DNA of 44,339 bases from Flavicella sp042091695 (GCA_042091695.1 JBELHA010000024.1:1-44339); one strand, 5' to 3'. Positions 15,134-24,748 are shown, numbered from the stretch's first letter. Numbers and translations are program-made. Notes: generated by a model not told the origin, from the sequence alone.

Positions 15134-17581
15134 ATGAAAAAAAGAAAAAAAGAACAACCTAAAGAACGATTTTTGGCAACAAAATCATTTTTTAAAAACC
15201 GTCAAGTACAAAGTGTCTCGGGTGTATTCACTTTGCTATTTGGTGTCTTTTTATTGATTTCATTTTTCTCCTTTTTCTTTTCATGGCAAGAAGACCAAAG
15301 TAACAAAGGTCAATTCTTTGAAAGGACAGTTGCTTCAAAAAACCTACTCGGTAAAGTTGGAGAGAGCATCAGTCGTTTTTTTATTGAAGATGGTTTTGGA
15401 ATTGCAGCTTTAGTAATCCCCGTATTATGCATAGTACTGGGACTCTACATTCTACTACAGATTCCAATCAAGCGTATTTTCAAATCACTGAATTGGGGAA
15501 TACTAGGAATGGTCTGGATTGCAACCTCTTTTGGGTTTCTCAAGGGAAATGTACTGTTACTCGCAGGTACTATCGGCTTTGAATTGAATGAATTTCTGAC
15601 GGATTTTATAGGCGTAGTAGGACTTGTAATTCTTCTGTTTTTTGGATATTCTAGCTATGCGATCATACGTTTTAAAATCACACCTGAAAAAGTAAAAAGT
15701 TGGTTCCCTAAAAAAGAGGAAAATTCTCATAATACTACCTCAGACACTTCACAAAGTGACAAGGACTCTGAGCTTGCTAGTAAAAGTACAGAAACGACTC
15801 CGGAGACGAATTCAGAGACATCTAGCATCACTCGCTCAGGTGAAGACCTAAAACCAACTATAGAAAACCACTCTGTCATTGGTGATAGTGAGACTTCCAA
15901 AGAAAAAAAGTCAGCACAACCCGAAGAAAATATTGTACTCGACGTTGTTACAAACGACACAAAAGAAAAGTCCATTGAAGCTGAAGAGGAAACTTCTCTA
16001 GAGATCGCTGTAAAGACAACCTCGAACGAACAAAAGGTAGAAGAAAACTTAGCCAATAAATTGGTTGAAAAATTTGGAGAATTCGACCCTAAATTAGAGC
16101 TGAGTAATTTTAAATTCCCCACATTAAATCTACTAAAAGAATACAACGAGAGTATCGCTGTAGATGCAGAGGAGTTGGAAGAAAATAAAAATAAAATTGT
16201 AGACACCCTAAAGAATTATAAAATTGGAATTGCCGAAATAAAAGCAACAGTTGGACCTACCGTAACCTTGTACGAAATTGTACCAGAAGCAGGAATTCGA
16301 ATTTCTAAGATTAAAAACTTAGAAGACGACATTGCACTTTCATTGGCAGCACTCGGAATTCGAATCATCGCACCAATTCCAGGAAAAGGTACGATAGGAA
16401 TCGAAGTCCCTAACAACAGACCCTCCATTGTTTCGATGCGTTCTGTAATTGCCTCAAAAAAATTCCAAGAATCAAAAATGGAATTACCAATTGCCTTAGG
16501 TAAAAACATCTCCAATGAAACCTTTGTTGTAGATTTAGCTAAGATGCCCCATTTATTGATGGCAGGTGCTACGGGACAAGGTAAATCTGTCGGACTGAAT
16601 GCTATTTTGGCCTCTCTACTCTACAAGAAACATCCGGCAGAAGTTAAATTTATCTTGGTAGATCCTAAAAAAGTAGAATTGACTCTTTTCAATAAAATCG
16701 AGCGTCACTACTTGGCAAAACTTCCTGATACAGAAGAGGCAATTATCACAGACACTACAAAAGTTGTGCATACATTAAACTCGTTGTGTATCGAAATGGA
16801 CGAGCGTTATGAGTTGTTAAAAACAGCCATGGTTCGAAATATCAAAGAATACAATACCAAATTTAAAGCACGTACACTAAACCCAGACAATGGGCATAAA
16901 TTCTTGCCGTATATTGTTTTAGTTATTGATGAATTTGCTGATTTGATTATGACAGCCGGTAAAGAAGTAGAGACCCCTATTGCTAGATTGGCACAGTTGG
17001 CAAGAGCTATTGGTATCCATCTTATCGTAGCCACTCAAAGACCTTCTGTAAATGTTATTACGGGTATTATAAAAGCCAATTTCCCTTCGAGAATTGCCTT
17101 TAGAGTAACTTCAAAAATTGATTCAAGAACAATACTAGACACTTCAGGTGCCGACCAGTTAATTGGAAAAGGAGATTTATTGTATTCCGGAGGAAGTGAA
17201 GTTCTTAGAATACAATGCGCATTTGTTGACACCCCTGAAATTGAAAAAATTACAGATTATATAGGTTCTCAAAAAGCGTATCCAGACGCACACTTGCTCC
17301 CAGAATATGTAGGAGAAGAAAATGGCACCAATCTTGATATAGAAATATCAGATCGCGACAAACTATTTGAAGAAGCAGCAAAACTTATAGTTATTGCACA
17401 ACAAGGTTCTGCTTCCCTCTTGCAACGAAAATTAAAACTCGGGTACAACAGAGCAGGTAGACTGATCGATCAATTGGAAGCAGCAGGAATCGTAGGACCT
17501 TTTGAAGGAAGCAAAGCGAGACAAGTAATCATCACAGACCTTCAAGCATTAGACACACATTTAGCAAACGAAAAATCTTAA
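15134..17581 (+). CDS. ftsK: DNA translocase FtsK
   Basis: A septal DNA pump of 815 residues that clears and aligns chromosome termini at division. The N-terminus has four membrane segments (about 28-52, 84-107, 117-135 and 140-170). An acidic, Ser/Thr/Glu-rich linker follows (about 195-310). The alpha/beta motor domain has Walker A GATGQGKS (about 477-484) and Walker B VLVIDEFADL (about 595-604). The C-terminal winged-helix gamma domain (about 745-805; LLQRKLKLGYNRAGRLIDQLE) reads KOPS-like DNA signals. It lies 46 bases after dgkA behind a 7/8 -7 element, tatcttta (15103-15110), so it may also have its own promoter. lolA follows after 13 bases. Confidence 0.97.
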   Translation: MKKRKKEQPKERFLATKSFFKNRQVQSVSGVFTLLFGVFLLISFFSFFFSWQEDQSNKGQFFERTVASKNLLGKVGESISRFFIEDGFGIAALVIPVLCIVLGLYILLQIPIKRIFKSLNWGILGMVWIATSFGFLKGNVLLLAGTIGFELNEFLTDFIGVVGLVILLFFGYSSYAIIRFKITPEKVKSWFPKKEENSHNTTSDTSQSDKDSELASKSTETTPETNSETSSITRSGEDLKPTIENHSVIGDSETSKEKKSAQPEENIVLDVVTNDTKEKSIEAEEETSLEIAVKTTSNEQKVEENLANKLVEKFGEFDPKLELSNFKFPTLNLLKEYNESIAVDAEELEENKNKIVDTLKNYKIGIAEIKATVGPTVTLYEIVPEAGIRISKIKNLEDDIALSLAALGIRIIAPIPGKGTIGIEVPNNRPSIVSMRSVIASKKFQESKMELPIALGKNISNETFVVDLAKMPHLLMAGATGQGKSVGLNAILASLLYKKHPAEVKFILVDPKKVELTLFNKIERHYLAKLPDTEEAIITDTTKVVHTLNSLCIEMDERYELLKTAMVRNIKEYNTKFKARTLNPDNGHKFLPYIVLVIDEFADLIMTAGKEVETPIARLAQLARAIGIHLIVATQRPSVNVITGIIKANFPSRIAFRVTSKIDSRTILDTSGADQLIGKGDLLYSGGSEVLRIQCAFVDTPEIEKITDYIGSQKAYPDAHLLPEYVGEENGTNLDIEISDRDKLFEEAAKLIVIAQQGSASLLQRKLKLGYNRAGRLIDQLEAAGIVGPFEGSKARQVIITDLQALDTHLANEKS

Positions 17582-17594
17582 TTACCCATACATC

Positions 17595-18236
17595 ATGAAA
17601 AAAAATAGCATCTACTTAACGCTCCTATTTGTTTGTTGCAATACCTTTGCTCAAAACAGCGATAAAGCGGCAACATTATTGAACGAAGTAGCATCTAAAA
17701 TGGCTTCTTACACAACCATGCATATTGACTTTAGCTACGAACTTATCAATACAGAGGTAGACATCAAGCAAGAGAGTTCTGGTTCAGTAATTACAAAAGC
17801 AGAAAAATACAATTTAAACTTCATGGACAATATCTTCATTCACGACGGAAAAAACACCTATGTGATTGTCACAGAAGATGAAGAAGTAAATGTAATAGAG
17901 GGGGGTGATGAAGAAGACCTATTGAACCCTTCTAAATTATTATTTTTTTACAAAGAAGGATACAAGTATGAATGGAAAAATAGCAAAATAATAAAAAATA
18001 AGAAAATTCAATTTATAAAACTGATTCCGATTGATTCCAATACGGAAGCTTCACATTTTGTTTTGGGTATAGATGTTGCAAACAAACATATTTACAATAT
18101 CTCAGAAACTGGAGAAAACAGTACGGTTACCACATTTACGATTGACAATTTAAGCGTAAATGAAGTCACTCCTGAAAAGGTATTTGAATTTGACGAAGCG
18201 GCTTACATACAAAAGAATTACACCATCAACAACTAA
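17595..18236 (+). CDS. lolA: Outer-membrane lipoprotein carrier protein LolA family
   Basis: A periplasmic chaperone that carries lipoproteins from the inner to the outer membrane. Length is 213 residues, with a signal peptide at 1-19 (MKKNSIYLTLLFVCCNTFA) and a mature half-barrel of alternating strands. The opening SKMASYTTMHIDFSYEL (about 35-51) and the later YKYEWKNSKI are typical of LolA-like proteins in Bacteroidota. The position directly before a LptF/LptG permease and behind ftsK repeats a common flavobacterial order. Sequence identity to proteobacterial LolA is low, so the exact cargo role is by family. Confidence 0.88.
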   Translation: MKKNSIYLTLLFVCCNTFAQNSDKAATLLNEVASKMASYTTMHIDFSYELINTEVDIKQESSGSVITKAEKYNLNFMDNIFIHDGKNTYVIVTEDEEVNVIEGGDEEDLLNPSKLLFFYKEGYKYEWKNSKIIKNKKIQFIKLIPIDSNTEASHFVLGIDVANKHIYNISETGENSTVTTFTIDNLSVNEVTPEKVFEFDEAAYIQKNYTINN

Positions 18237-18246
18237 AAAAAATCGT

Positions 18247-19692
18247 GTGAATATACTCGATAAATACATCTTAAAAAGTTTCTTAAAACCTTTTTTTGCG
18301 ACATTTTTCATAGTAATGTTTGTTTTAGTAATGCAATTTTTATGGTTTGCATTTGACGAAATTGCAGGAAAGGGAATTGACATCTTTTATATTTTAAAAT
18401 TCCTTGGATACACTTGTTTACAAGTGACACCTACTGCCTTACCCGTTGGAATTTTACTGTCTTCTATCATGGCTATGGGAGCTCTTTCTGAAAACTATGA
18501 AATGGCCGCTATCAAATCGGCAGGATTATCGTTGAAGAGGATTTTAAGACCTATGATTGTATTGACCCTTGGCATAAGCTGTGTCAATTTTGTATTCCTG
18601 AACAATATCTATCCTTATGCCTCACTAAAACAAAGGAATCTCTTGTTTAATATGCGGAAACAAAAACCCGCATTGGCCTTATTAGAGGGAAGTTTTAATA
18701 CCGAAATTCCTGGGTACAGTATTTATTTTGACAAAAAATACGGTCCTGAGGAAAATTTATTAAAAAACGTACGTATCTACGATTTAAAAAGTGGTAAAAA
18801 GAATGACATTTGTATCACTGCTGCCAAAGGAGAAATTACGACAGAGCCAGGTAGTAAATACATGACCTTAAATCTTTGGGATGGCTATTATTTTGAGGAC
18901 CATTCTCAAAACAAAAGGAGAAAAAAAGACAAAGACAAAATGCCCGCTTCTTCTGCGAAGTTTGATTCCTATAAAGTGAATATTGATATTTCTTCCTTGA
19001 GCAATAACAATCTCGATATGGAAAAATACAAAAACCATTATTTGATGCTCAACATCAAACAATTGGACAAACAATCTGACAGTCTAAAAACCTCTTACCA
19101 TAAATACTTAGCATCAAAGGCTTTTTCATTCTACACAAGAAACAATGCCAAAGCTTTGCACAAAAGGCCAGACAGTATTGTGGACCGTAGTTTGAATAGT
19201 ACTATTTTAGAAAATTTCAGTTTAAACAAAAAACAATCGCTGCTAAAAACAGCATTGACCAACATAAAGCGCCCTATTCGAACCATTGAAGTTTTCAAAG
19301 AAAACTATAAGAATAAGCGGAAAGTCTTAAATTTATTTGATTTTGAATACCATTATCGAATGGCTTTTTCTCTTTCATGTCTCCTACTCTTCTTTATTGG
19401 CGCACCTTTAGGAGCCCTTATAAAAAAAGGTGGATTTGGTTTGCCTATGGTCATGGCCATCCTTATTTTTGTAGTGTACTTTTTTATAAACTCTCTCGGT
19501 AAAAATATCGCTGAAGAAAGTTCTATACCAAGTATGACTGGAGGCTGGTTGGCGACAATAATTTTAACACCCTTGGGTATTTTATTGACTCGTAGAGCTA
19601 CCAAAGGAACAAGTAGTAGTGGTTTTGATCGCGTGAGTACAGCGGTCACAAACTTTTTTAAACGTTTTATAAAAACAAAAACAACCGTTTAG
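18247..19692 (+). CDS. LptF/LptG (YjgP/YjgQ) family LPS export permease
   Basis: An inner-membrane permease of the Lpt machine that pulls lipopolysaccharide from the membrane for export. From the GTG at 18247 it has 481 residues. Three N-terminal helices are at about 10-33, 45-80 and 98-118, then a large periplasmic beta-jellyroll, then three C-terminal helices at about 371-392, 400-420 and 430-452. The N-terminal ILDKYILKSFLKPF and the coupling region ALSENYEMAAIKSAG are classic for the family. A longer frame reaches back to 18160 inside lolA, but GTG 18247 gives the conserved start and lies 10 bases after the lolA stop. Whether it is LptF or LptG cannot be told without the paralogue. Confidence 0.92.
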   Translation: MNILDKYILKSFLKPFFATFFIVMFVLVMQFLWFAFDEIAGKGIDIFYILKFLGYTCLQVTPTALPVGILLSSIMAMGALSENYEMAAIKSAGLSLKRILRPMIVLTLGISCVNFVFLNNIYPYASLKQRNLLFNMRKQKPALALLEGSFNTEIPGYSIYFDKKYGPEENLLKNVRIYDLKSGKKNDICITAAKGEITTEPGSKYMTLNLWDGYYFEDHSQNKRRKKDKDKMPASSAKFDSYKVNIDISSLSNNNLDMEKYKNHYLMLNIKQLDKQSDSLKTSYHKYLASKAFSFYTRNNAKALHKRPDSIVDRSLNSTILENFSLNKKQSLLKTALTNIKRPIRTIEVFKENYKNKRKVLNLFDFEYHYRMAFSLSCLLLFFIGAPLGALIKKGGFGLPMVMAILIFVVYFFINSLGKNIAEESSIPSMTGGWLATIILTPLGILLTRRATKGTSSSGFDRVSTAVTNFFKRFIKTKTTV

Positions 19693-19695
19693 GTG

Positions 19696-20841
19696 ATGAC
19701 AGAAAAAGAAAAACAAACAGGCGAAATGAAGTTGAATACGATACAAGAAGCTATTGCAGATATTCGCGCAGGAAAAGTTGTTATTGTTGTAGATGATGAA
19801 GATAGAGAGAATGAAGGAGATTTTATAGCTGCTGCAGAAAAGGTTACACCTGAGATGATAAATTTCATGGCCAAATATGGTCGTGGTTTGATTTGTGCAC
19901 CCCTTATCGAAGAACGCTGTGAAGAACTAGGATTGAATATGATGGTAAACGACAACACCGTATTACACAATACGCAATTTACTGTTTCCGTAGATCTTAT
20001 TGGTAATGGATGTACTACTGGAATATCCACACAAGACCGCTCTAAAACAATCTTCGCTCTTACAGAAGCTACTACAAAAGCAACGGATTTAGGAAGACCA
20101 GGACATATCTTTCCCTTAAAAGCAAAGAAAGGTGGCGTGCTTCGTAGAACAGGGCATACAGAAGCAGCTGTAGACTTGGCACGTTTGGCAGGCTTAAACC
20201 CATCTGGAATTTTGGTTGAAATACTCAATGAGGATGGAACTATGGCACGTCTGCCTGAATTGCGCGAAGTTGCTAAAAAGTTTGATCTCAAATTAATTTC
20301 TATCGAAGATCTAGTTTCGTACAGAATGCAACACGATTCACTGATTAAAAAAATAGAAGATTTTGATATAGACACACGATTTGGAACCTTTCGATTGAGA
20401 GCATACAACCAGACCACAAATGATCAAATTCATATCGCGCTGACAAAAGGAAGTTGGAAGAAAGATGATGACATTTTAGTCAAAGTAGCCCCTAACTCAT
20501 TTGGAAACGATATTTTGGGGACTTTGAAGTTCAATATTGACGATAAGCTAGAACGTATTTTTAAATTGATCAATGACGAAGGAAAAGGAGCTTTTGTATT
20601 CATCAATCAAGAAAAACAATCATTTAATCTAAAAGGAAGATTACAGCAACTTAAAAACGCTGAAAAATCTCAGAGTTCAAAACCAAGAGCTTTTGACGAT
20701 AAGGATTTTGGAATCGGTGCTCAAATATTACACGATTTGGACATCTTTAATTTGAAACTCATTTCAAATTCAGAAGTCATCAAAAAGAGGGTCGGAATGA
20801 CAGGATATGGTTTGAAAATTACAGATCTTATTTCTTACTAA
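19696..20841 (+). CDS. ribB: 3,4-dihydroxy-2-butanone-4-phosphate synthase with degenerate GTP cyclohydrolase II domain
   Basis: Makes the four-carbon precursor of riboflavin from ribulose 5-phosphate. The N-terminal DHBP synthase domain (about 11-205) is intact: DDEDRENEGDF (33-43) and RTGHTEAAVDL (about 154-164). The C-terminal half (about 215-381) aligns with GTP cyclohydrolase II (DTRFGTFRL, DFGIGAQIL, GYGLKI). It has lost the three zinc cysteines, however: the usual ECLTGD...RCDCG region reads NSFGND...KFNID. The RQEGRGIGL loop is also changed to NQEKQSFNL. This half is therefore unlikely to be a GTP cyclohydrolase. The start is ATG 19696; GTG 19693 and ATG 19726 are possible. It is the last gene of the tpx-to-ribB run. 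Confidence 0.93.
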   Translation: MTEKEKQTGEMKLNTIQEAIADIRAGKVVIVVDDEDRENEGDFIAAAEKVTPEMINFMAKYGRGLICAPLIEERCEELGLNMMVNDNTVLHNTQFTVSVDLIGNGCTTGISTQDRSKTIFALTEATTKATDLGRPGHIFPLKAKKGGVLRRTGHTEAAVDLARLAGLNPSGILVEILNEDGTMARLPELREVAKKFDLKLISIEDLVSYRMQHDSLIKKIEDFDIDTRFGTFRLRAYNQTTNDQIHIALTKGSWKKDDDILVKVAPNSFGNDILGTLKFNIDDKLERIFKLINDEGKGAFVFINQEKQSFNLKGRLQQLKNAEKSQSSKPRAFDDKDFGIGAQILHDLDIFNLKLISNSEVIKKRVGMTGYGLKITDLISY

Positions 20842-20852
20842 GAAACTTTATA

Positions 20853-20893
20853 AAAACAAAAAACTCATTTCCTCGAAATGAGTTTTTTGTTTT
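20853..20893. terminator. Bidirectional terminator between ribB and pepE
   Basis: A 19-bp perfect stem (arms 20853-20871 and 20875-20893) with the 3-base loop ctc, flanked by A and T runs so that it works in both directions. Its right arm runs into the stop codon of pepE. It serves both convergent genes. Confidence 0.92.
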
Positions 20894-21599
20894 ATATCTT
20901 ATCAGAGAAAACCGTTGCATCGGGATAGTAACAAACATCCTTCCCTTTTCGAAACAGAGGAGCGTCTAGATTTCCTTTCAACACTACTAAGTTTCCATCA
21001 ACTTTTAACCAACTCCCTTCTCGTAAACCAACAACAGGTGTGTCATGAAAACAGTGATATTCCTTGATACGCGTTGCTCTAGTCTCTCCTTTGTGAGTGG
21101 AATCTTTTGAAGGCTCTATATAGTGTGCATTGATATTAAAAGGAACTGCCCCTATTGTTTGATATGACTTAGGGTATACAATGGGCATGTCATTGGTTGT
21201 CTGCATAGATATCCCTGCAATATTACTGCCTGCGCTACAACCTAAATATGGAATTCCTTTGTCAATCGAATCCTTTAGGACATCCATAAGATGTTCATTG
21301 TATAGAGTATCAACAAGCACAAAAGTATTGCCACCCCCTACAAAAATAGCTTGGGCTTTTGAAATAGCTTCTTGTGGGTTGCCAGAAGTATGAATTCCAA
21401 CCACCTTTTTCCCCAAGGACTCAAAACCTTTTTTAGCAATGCTTGTATACATATCGTAAGAAATACCTCCAGGACGTGCATAAGGGATGAACAAGATTTC
21501 ATCTACTCCTTTCAAAAATTCACGAAGCTCAGGTTGTAAATACTCCAAGTACCCACTACCAAAAACAGTTGAAGTACTTGCTAAAATCATATTTTTCAT
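20892..21599 (-). CDS. pepE: Dipeptidase E (alpha-aspartyl dipeptidase, peptidase family S51)
   Basis: Cleaves dipeptides with N-terminal aspartate. From ATG 21599 it is 235 residues, the family length. Catalytic residues line up with E. coli PepE: Ser122 in LGCSAGSN (nucleophile elbow), Asp137 in TTNDMPIV and His159 in NAHY. FVGGGNTF (86-93) and HKGETRATRI (169-178) are further signatures. A frame extends 42 bases upstream to 21641, but a -7 element on this strand at 21623-21630 would place transcription start downstream of that point, so 21599 is preferred. It is monocistronic. Confidence 0.95.
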   Translation of the reverse strand: MKNMILASTSTVFGSGYLEYLQPELREFLKGVDEILFIPYARPGGISYDMYTSIAKKGFESLGKKVVGIHTSGNPQEAISKAQAIFVGGGNTFVLVDTLYNEHLMDVLKDSIDKGIPYLGCSAGSNIAGISMQTTNDMPIVYPKSYQTIGAVPFNINAHYIEPSKDSTHKGETRATRIKEYHCFHDTPVVGLREGSWLKVDGNLVVLKGNLDAPLFRKGKDVCYYPDATVFSDKI

Positions 21600-21622
21600 A
21601 AAATTAACGATTAAAACATGTT

Positions 21623-21630
21623 CAAAAATA
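21623..21630 (-). promoter_or_regulatory. Promoter -7 element for pepE
   Basis: On the minus strand this reads TATTTTTG, a full TAnnTTTG match, 23 bases before ATG 21599. It decides between the two possible starts of pepE. Confidence 0.5.
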
Positions 21631-21744
21631 GGTATTGTCATTCAAAAAAACAGTGAATATTATAATAAATATTTGCTAAGTTTGCTTCGCTGTGAAGGCT
21701 TGTTTAATCAGTAAGAAATCAGCATCTTTGTACAAATATTATAC

Positions 21745-22245
21745 ATGAAAAAACAGTATTTCCTTTTGCTACTTACGTGTGTTGCACTCGTTTCTTTTAG
21801 CACACATAAATTCTACCTAAGCTTGACTCAAATCAATTATGTAGAAACACAGAAATCGCTTCAAATAGTCACAAGAATCTTTACAGATGACCTAGAGTTA
21901 GCATTGAATGAACGTGCACAAACAGACACTTTAGAACTCAACACAAAAAGAACCCCAAAAAATATAGACAAGCAATTTGATGACTATCTCAGACAAAAGC
22001 TACAATTTAAGGTAAATAATACTCTCCGCGAATTTGACTACATAGGCAGTGAATATAGTGATGGGATGGTTTTGTTTTATCTAGAAATACCTTCAATTGA
22101 TAGTTTACAACAATTAGAAGTCAGAAATAAAATATTAATACATTCAATTTCTGAACAAGAGAATATCGTAAAAACTAAAATATACGACCGTCATAAAACC
22201 ACTTTATTTGACTTAGAAAACACAGTGGCTTTAATAAACTTTTAA
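21745..22245 (+). CDS. DUF6702 family secreted protein
   Basis: The function is unknown. It has 166 residues with a signal peptide (about 1-20) followed by HKFYLSLTQINYVETQKSLQIVTRIFTDDLE, a pattern I recognise as DUF6702. In flavobacteria this protein usually lies just before an M1 aminopeptidase, as here (52 bases upstream). It is probably periplasmic or membrane-anchored through its first helix; no cysteine lipobox is evident. A near-consensus -7 element, catctttg at 21723-21730, stands 14 bases before the ATG. Confidence 0.8.
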   Translation: MKKQYFLLLLTCVALVSFSTHKFYLSLTQINYVETQKSLQIVTRIFTDDLELALNERAQTDTLELNTKRTPKNIDKQFDDYLRQKLQFKVNNTLREFDYIGSEYSDGMVLFYLEIPSIDSLQQLEVRNKILIHSISEQENIVKTKIYDRHKTTLFDLENTVALINF

Positions 22246-22297
22246 CAAAAAATTCACAATCTTAATATTACATTTACATTTTTAAAAACAACAATTG

Positions 22298-24547
22298 ATG
22301 AGAAAAATAAATTCTTCTATTTTTTCCTTATTTGTCATGATGAGTTTTTCTGTTTTTGCACAAGAGACAGCAAACAAAACCATACAACAAGGTCATACAA
22401 ATGAAAACAAATTCAAACAATTAAAAGATGAATTTGCAACCCCAAATAGCCAACATACTGCTTCAGGAGCCCCTGGTGTAAATTACACACAACAACAGGT
22501 AGACTATGAAATGGACATCGTATTGGACGATGCAAAACAGACCTTGAGTGGGTATGAAGACATTGTATACTACAACAATTCTGAAGATGTTTTGGAATAT
22601 CTATGGGTACAGTTGGATCAAAATATGAGAGCCAAAGACTCTAAAACTCCAGACATCAAGGGAGCTGGTGCAGAGCCATTGTACAGTCCAGAAAAATTTG
22701 CATCAGAATTTATAGAAAAACCATTTGACGGTGGTTTTAATATCATGCAAGTAAAAGATAAAAAAGGCAATAATTTGGCTTATACCATCAACAGAACGAT
22801 GATGCGTATCGAATTGCCAAAACCTTTGGCATCTGGAAAGAAATTCAAATTCTCTATCAAATGGTGGTACAATATCAACAATCATGTTCCGCAAAGAGGA
22901 CGATCTGGATACGAACACTTTGATGAAGATGGAAACAATTTATATGTTATTGCTCAGTTCTTCCCAAGATTATGTGTTTACAACAATGTAGAAGGATGGC
23001 AAAATATGCAGTTTTGGGGACGTAGTGAATTCGCATTAGAATTCGGAAACTACAAAGTAAACATCACCACTCCAAAAGACCATATTTTGAATGCTACAGG
23101 TGTTTTAAAAAACCCTAAAAAAGTATTGACAGCAACACAATTGGATCGTTTCAAAAAAGCACAAACAAGCTTTGACAAACCTGTTATGATTGTCACACAA
23201 GAAGAAGCAGAGAAGGCAGAGAAAGGAAATAGTACTGAAACAAAAACATGGACTTTTGACGCAAAAAATGTAAGAGATTTCGCATTTGCTTCTTCAAGAA
23301 AATTTATTTGGGATGCTATGGCAGTAGACATCAATGGAAAAACCGTTATGGCCTACTCACTGTACCCTAAAGAAGGAAACCCATTGTGGGAGGAATACTC
23401 TACTAAAGTTGTAGCCCATACGTTGAAAGAATACTCTCATTACACATTTGACTATCCATACCACAAGGCAATCTCTGTACATTCTAAGAATCAAGGAATG
23501 GAATATCCACAGATTTGTTGGAATTATGGAAGACCTAGAAAAGACGGTAGCTATTCTGACAAAGTTAGAGATGGTATGATTGGTGTTATTACACATGAAG
23601 TTGGACACAACTTTTTCCCGATGATTGTAAATTCAGACGAACGTCAATGGACATGGATGGATGAAGGATTGAACTCTTTTATCGAAACCTTGACTGAATT
23701 GTCATTTGACAAAGATTTCAACACTAGAAATTTACCTAAAAATATCGTTCCTTATATGTCTGGAGACCAAAGTAACCTCTCTCCTATCATGACGCAAGGA
23801 GACAACGTACACCAGTTTGGTCCAAATGCATACACAAAACCAGCAGCAGGTTTGTACATGCTTCGTGAGACGATTATGGGAGAAGAATTATTTGACTACG
23901 CTTTTCAAACCTATTCAAAACGTTGGATGTTCAAACACCCTACTCCTGAAGACTTTTTCAGAACAATGGAAGATGCCTCTGCAATGGACTTAGATTGGTT
24001 CTGGAGAGGATGGTTCTACACAACAGATTTCAACGATATAGGAATTAAAGATGTTGCCGAATATAGAATCACAAACAAACCTACACGCAAGATCGTTAAG
24101 ATGGCTGCAGCCTATGGTATTTCAGAAGAACAAATCAGACCGAGTATCTTTTTATCGACAGATGCAAAAACAGAAGGAGAGCCAGAGCAACCAAAAGATA
24201 TTGCAATACTTAAAAAGTATATCGACAAAAAATATGGAAAAGAAGCTAGCGTAGCTATTCCTACTTATTTTTACGAAATCACTTTTGAAAAGAATGGAGG
24301 ATTGGTGCTTCCTATCTTAGTAGAGTATACCTATGAAGATGGTTCTAAAGATATGAAAACATACCCAGCACAGATCTGGAGTAAAAATGACAAAGAAGTG
24401 AAAAAATTGATTACTTCAGAAAAGGCTATCAGAAGTATTGTTATTGATCCAAATGCAAAAACTGCAGATGTAGATACTTCAAACAATCAATGGCCAAAAG
24501 CTGAAAAGTCAGCATTTGATCTTAAAAAAGAAGCACTTTCAAAATAG
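22298..24547 (+). CDS. M1 family zinc metallopeptidase (aminopeptidase)
   Basis: A secreted or periplasmic zinc aminopeptidase of 749 residues. Signal peptide about 1-22 (ending SVFAQE). An N-terminal beta domain (about 70-320, EMDIVLDDAKQTLSGYEDI) precedes the gluzincin domain, with HEVGH (His433, His437) and Glu456 in WMDEGLNSF. That is the HExxH-x18-E spacing of family M1. The exopeptidase GxMEN motif appears as GMEYP (in KNQGMEYPQ). The first in-frame ATG is 22298; a TTG just before it is less likely. It probably shares a transcript with DUF6702 and ends at a strong terminator. Likely role: trimming imported peptides in the periplasm. Confidence 0.93.
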   Translation: MRKINSSIFSLFVMMSFSVFAQETANKTIQQGHTNENKFKQLKDEFATPNSQHTASGAPGVNYTQQQVDYEMDIVLDDAKQTLSGYEDIVYYNNSEDVLEYLWVQLDQNMRAKDSKTPDIKGAGAEPLYSPEKFASEFIEKPFDGGFNIMQVKDKKGNNLAYTINRTMMRIELPKPLASGKKFKFSIKWWYNINNHVPQRGRSGYEHFDEDGNNLYVIAQFFPRLCVYNNVEGWQNMQFWGRSEFALEFGNYKVNITTPKDHILNATGVLKNPKKVLTATQLDRFKKAQTSFDKPVMIVTQEEAEKAEKGNSTETKTWTFDAKNVRDFAFASSRKFIWDAMAVDINGKTVMAYSLYPKEGNPLWEEYSTKVVAHTLKEYSHYTFDYPYHKAISVHSKNQGMEYPQICWNYGRPRKDGSYSDKVRDGMIGVITHEVGHNFFPMIVNSDERQWTWMDEGLNSFIETLTELSFDKDFNTRNLPKNIVPYMSGDQSNLSPIMTQGDNVHQFGPNAYTKPAAGLYMLRETIMGEELFDYAFQTYSKRWMFKHPTPEDFFRTMEDASAMDLDWFWRGWFYTTDFNDIGIKDVAEYRITNKPTRKIVKMAAAYGISEEQIRPSIFLSTDAKTEGEPEQPKDIAILKKYIDKKYGKEASVAIPTYFYEITFEKNGGLVLPILVEYTYEDGSKDMKTYPAQIWSKNDKEVKKLITSEKAIRSIVIDPNAKTADVDTSNNQWPKAEKSAFDLKKEALSK

Positions 24548-24563
24548 TACTTCCAGCAATCAA

Positions 24564-24600
24564 AAAAAAGCCGTTCTTTCATAGAACGGCTTTTTTGTTT
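24564..24600 (+). terminator. Intrinsic terminator after M1 peptidase
   Basis: A 14-bp perfect stem (24564-24577 and 24583-24596, core gccgttct/agaacggc) with loop ttcat and a T-rich tail. It starts 17 bases past the stop. Confidence 0.92.
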
Positions 24601-24721
24601 TAAATGTATAAACACATTAAAAAGCATGAAAAAAAACAGTGAACTGAGCTTTGTTTTTAAATGCATGCATAAATTTACAAGTTTGTTAACATCTTCCTTT
24701 TTATTAACTCATAAATAATTG

Positions 24722-24729
24722 TATTTTTG
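24722..24729 (+). promoter_or_regulatory. Promoter -7 element for parA operon
   Basis: TATTTTTG is a full TAnnTTTG match 19 bases before ATG 24749. TTTT at 24698-24702 could act as -33 with a 19-base spacer. The 24601-24697 stretch is AT-rich and holds no gene. Confidence 0.55.
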
Positions 24730-24748
24730 GATTCTAAATCATATTTGA

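Noticed and set aside
15727..16206. Minus-strand open frame of 159 codons inside ftsK
   Set aside because: It mirrors the acidic Ser/Glu linker of FtsK; a Ser/Phe-rich product with no promoter or family.
19689..20417. Long open frame of about 240 codons on the minus strand inside ribB
   Set aside because: It is antisense to a clear RibB with intact motifs. Its translation is low-complexity in Ser/Phe/Ile with no domain, as expected of a shadow frame.
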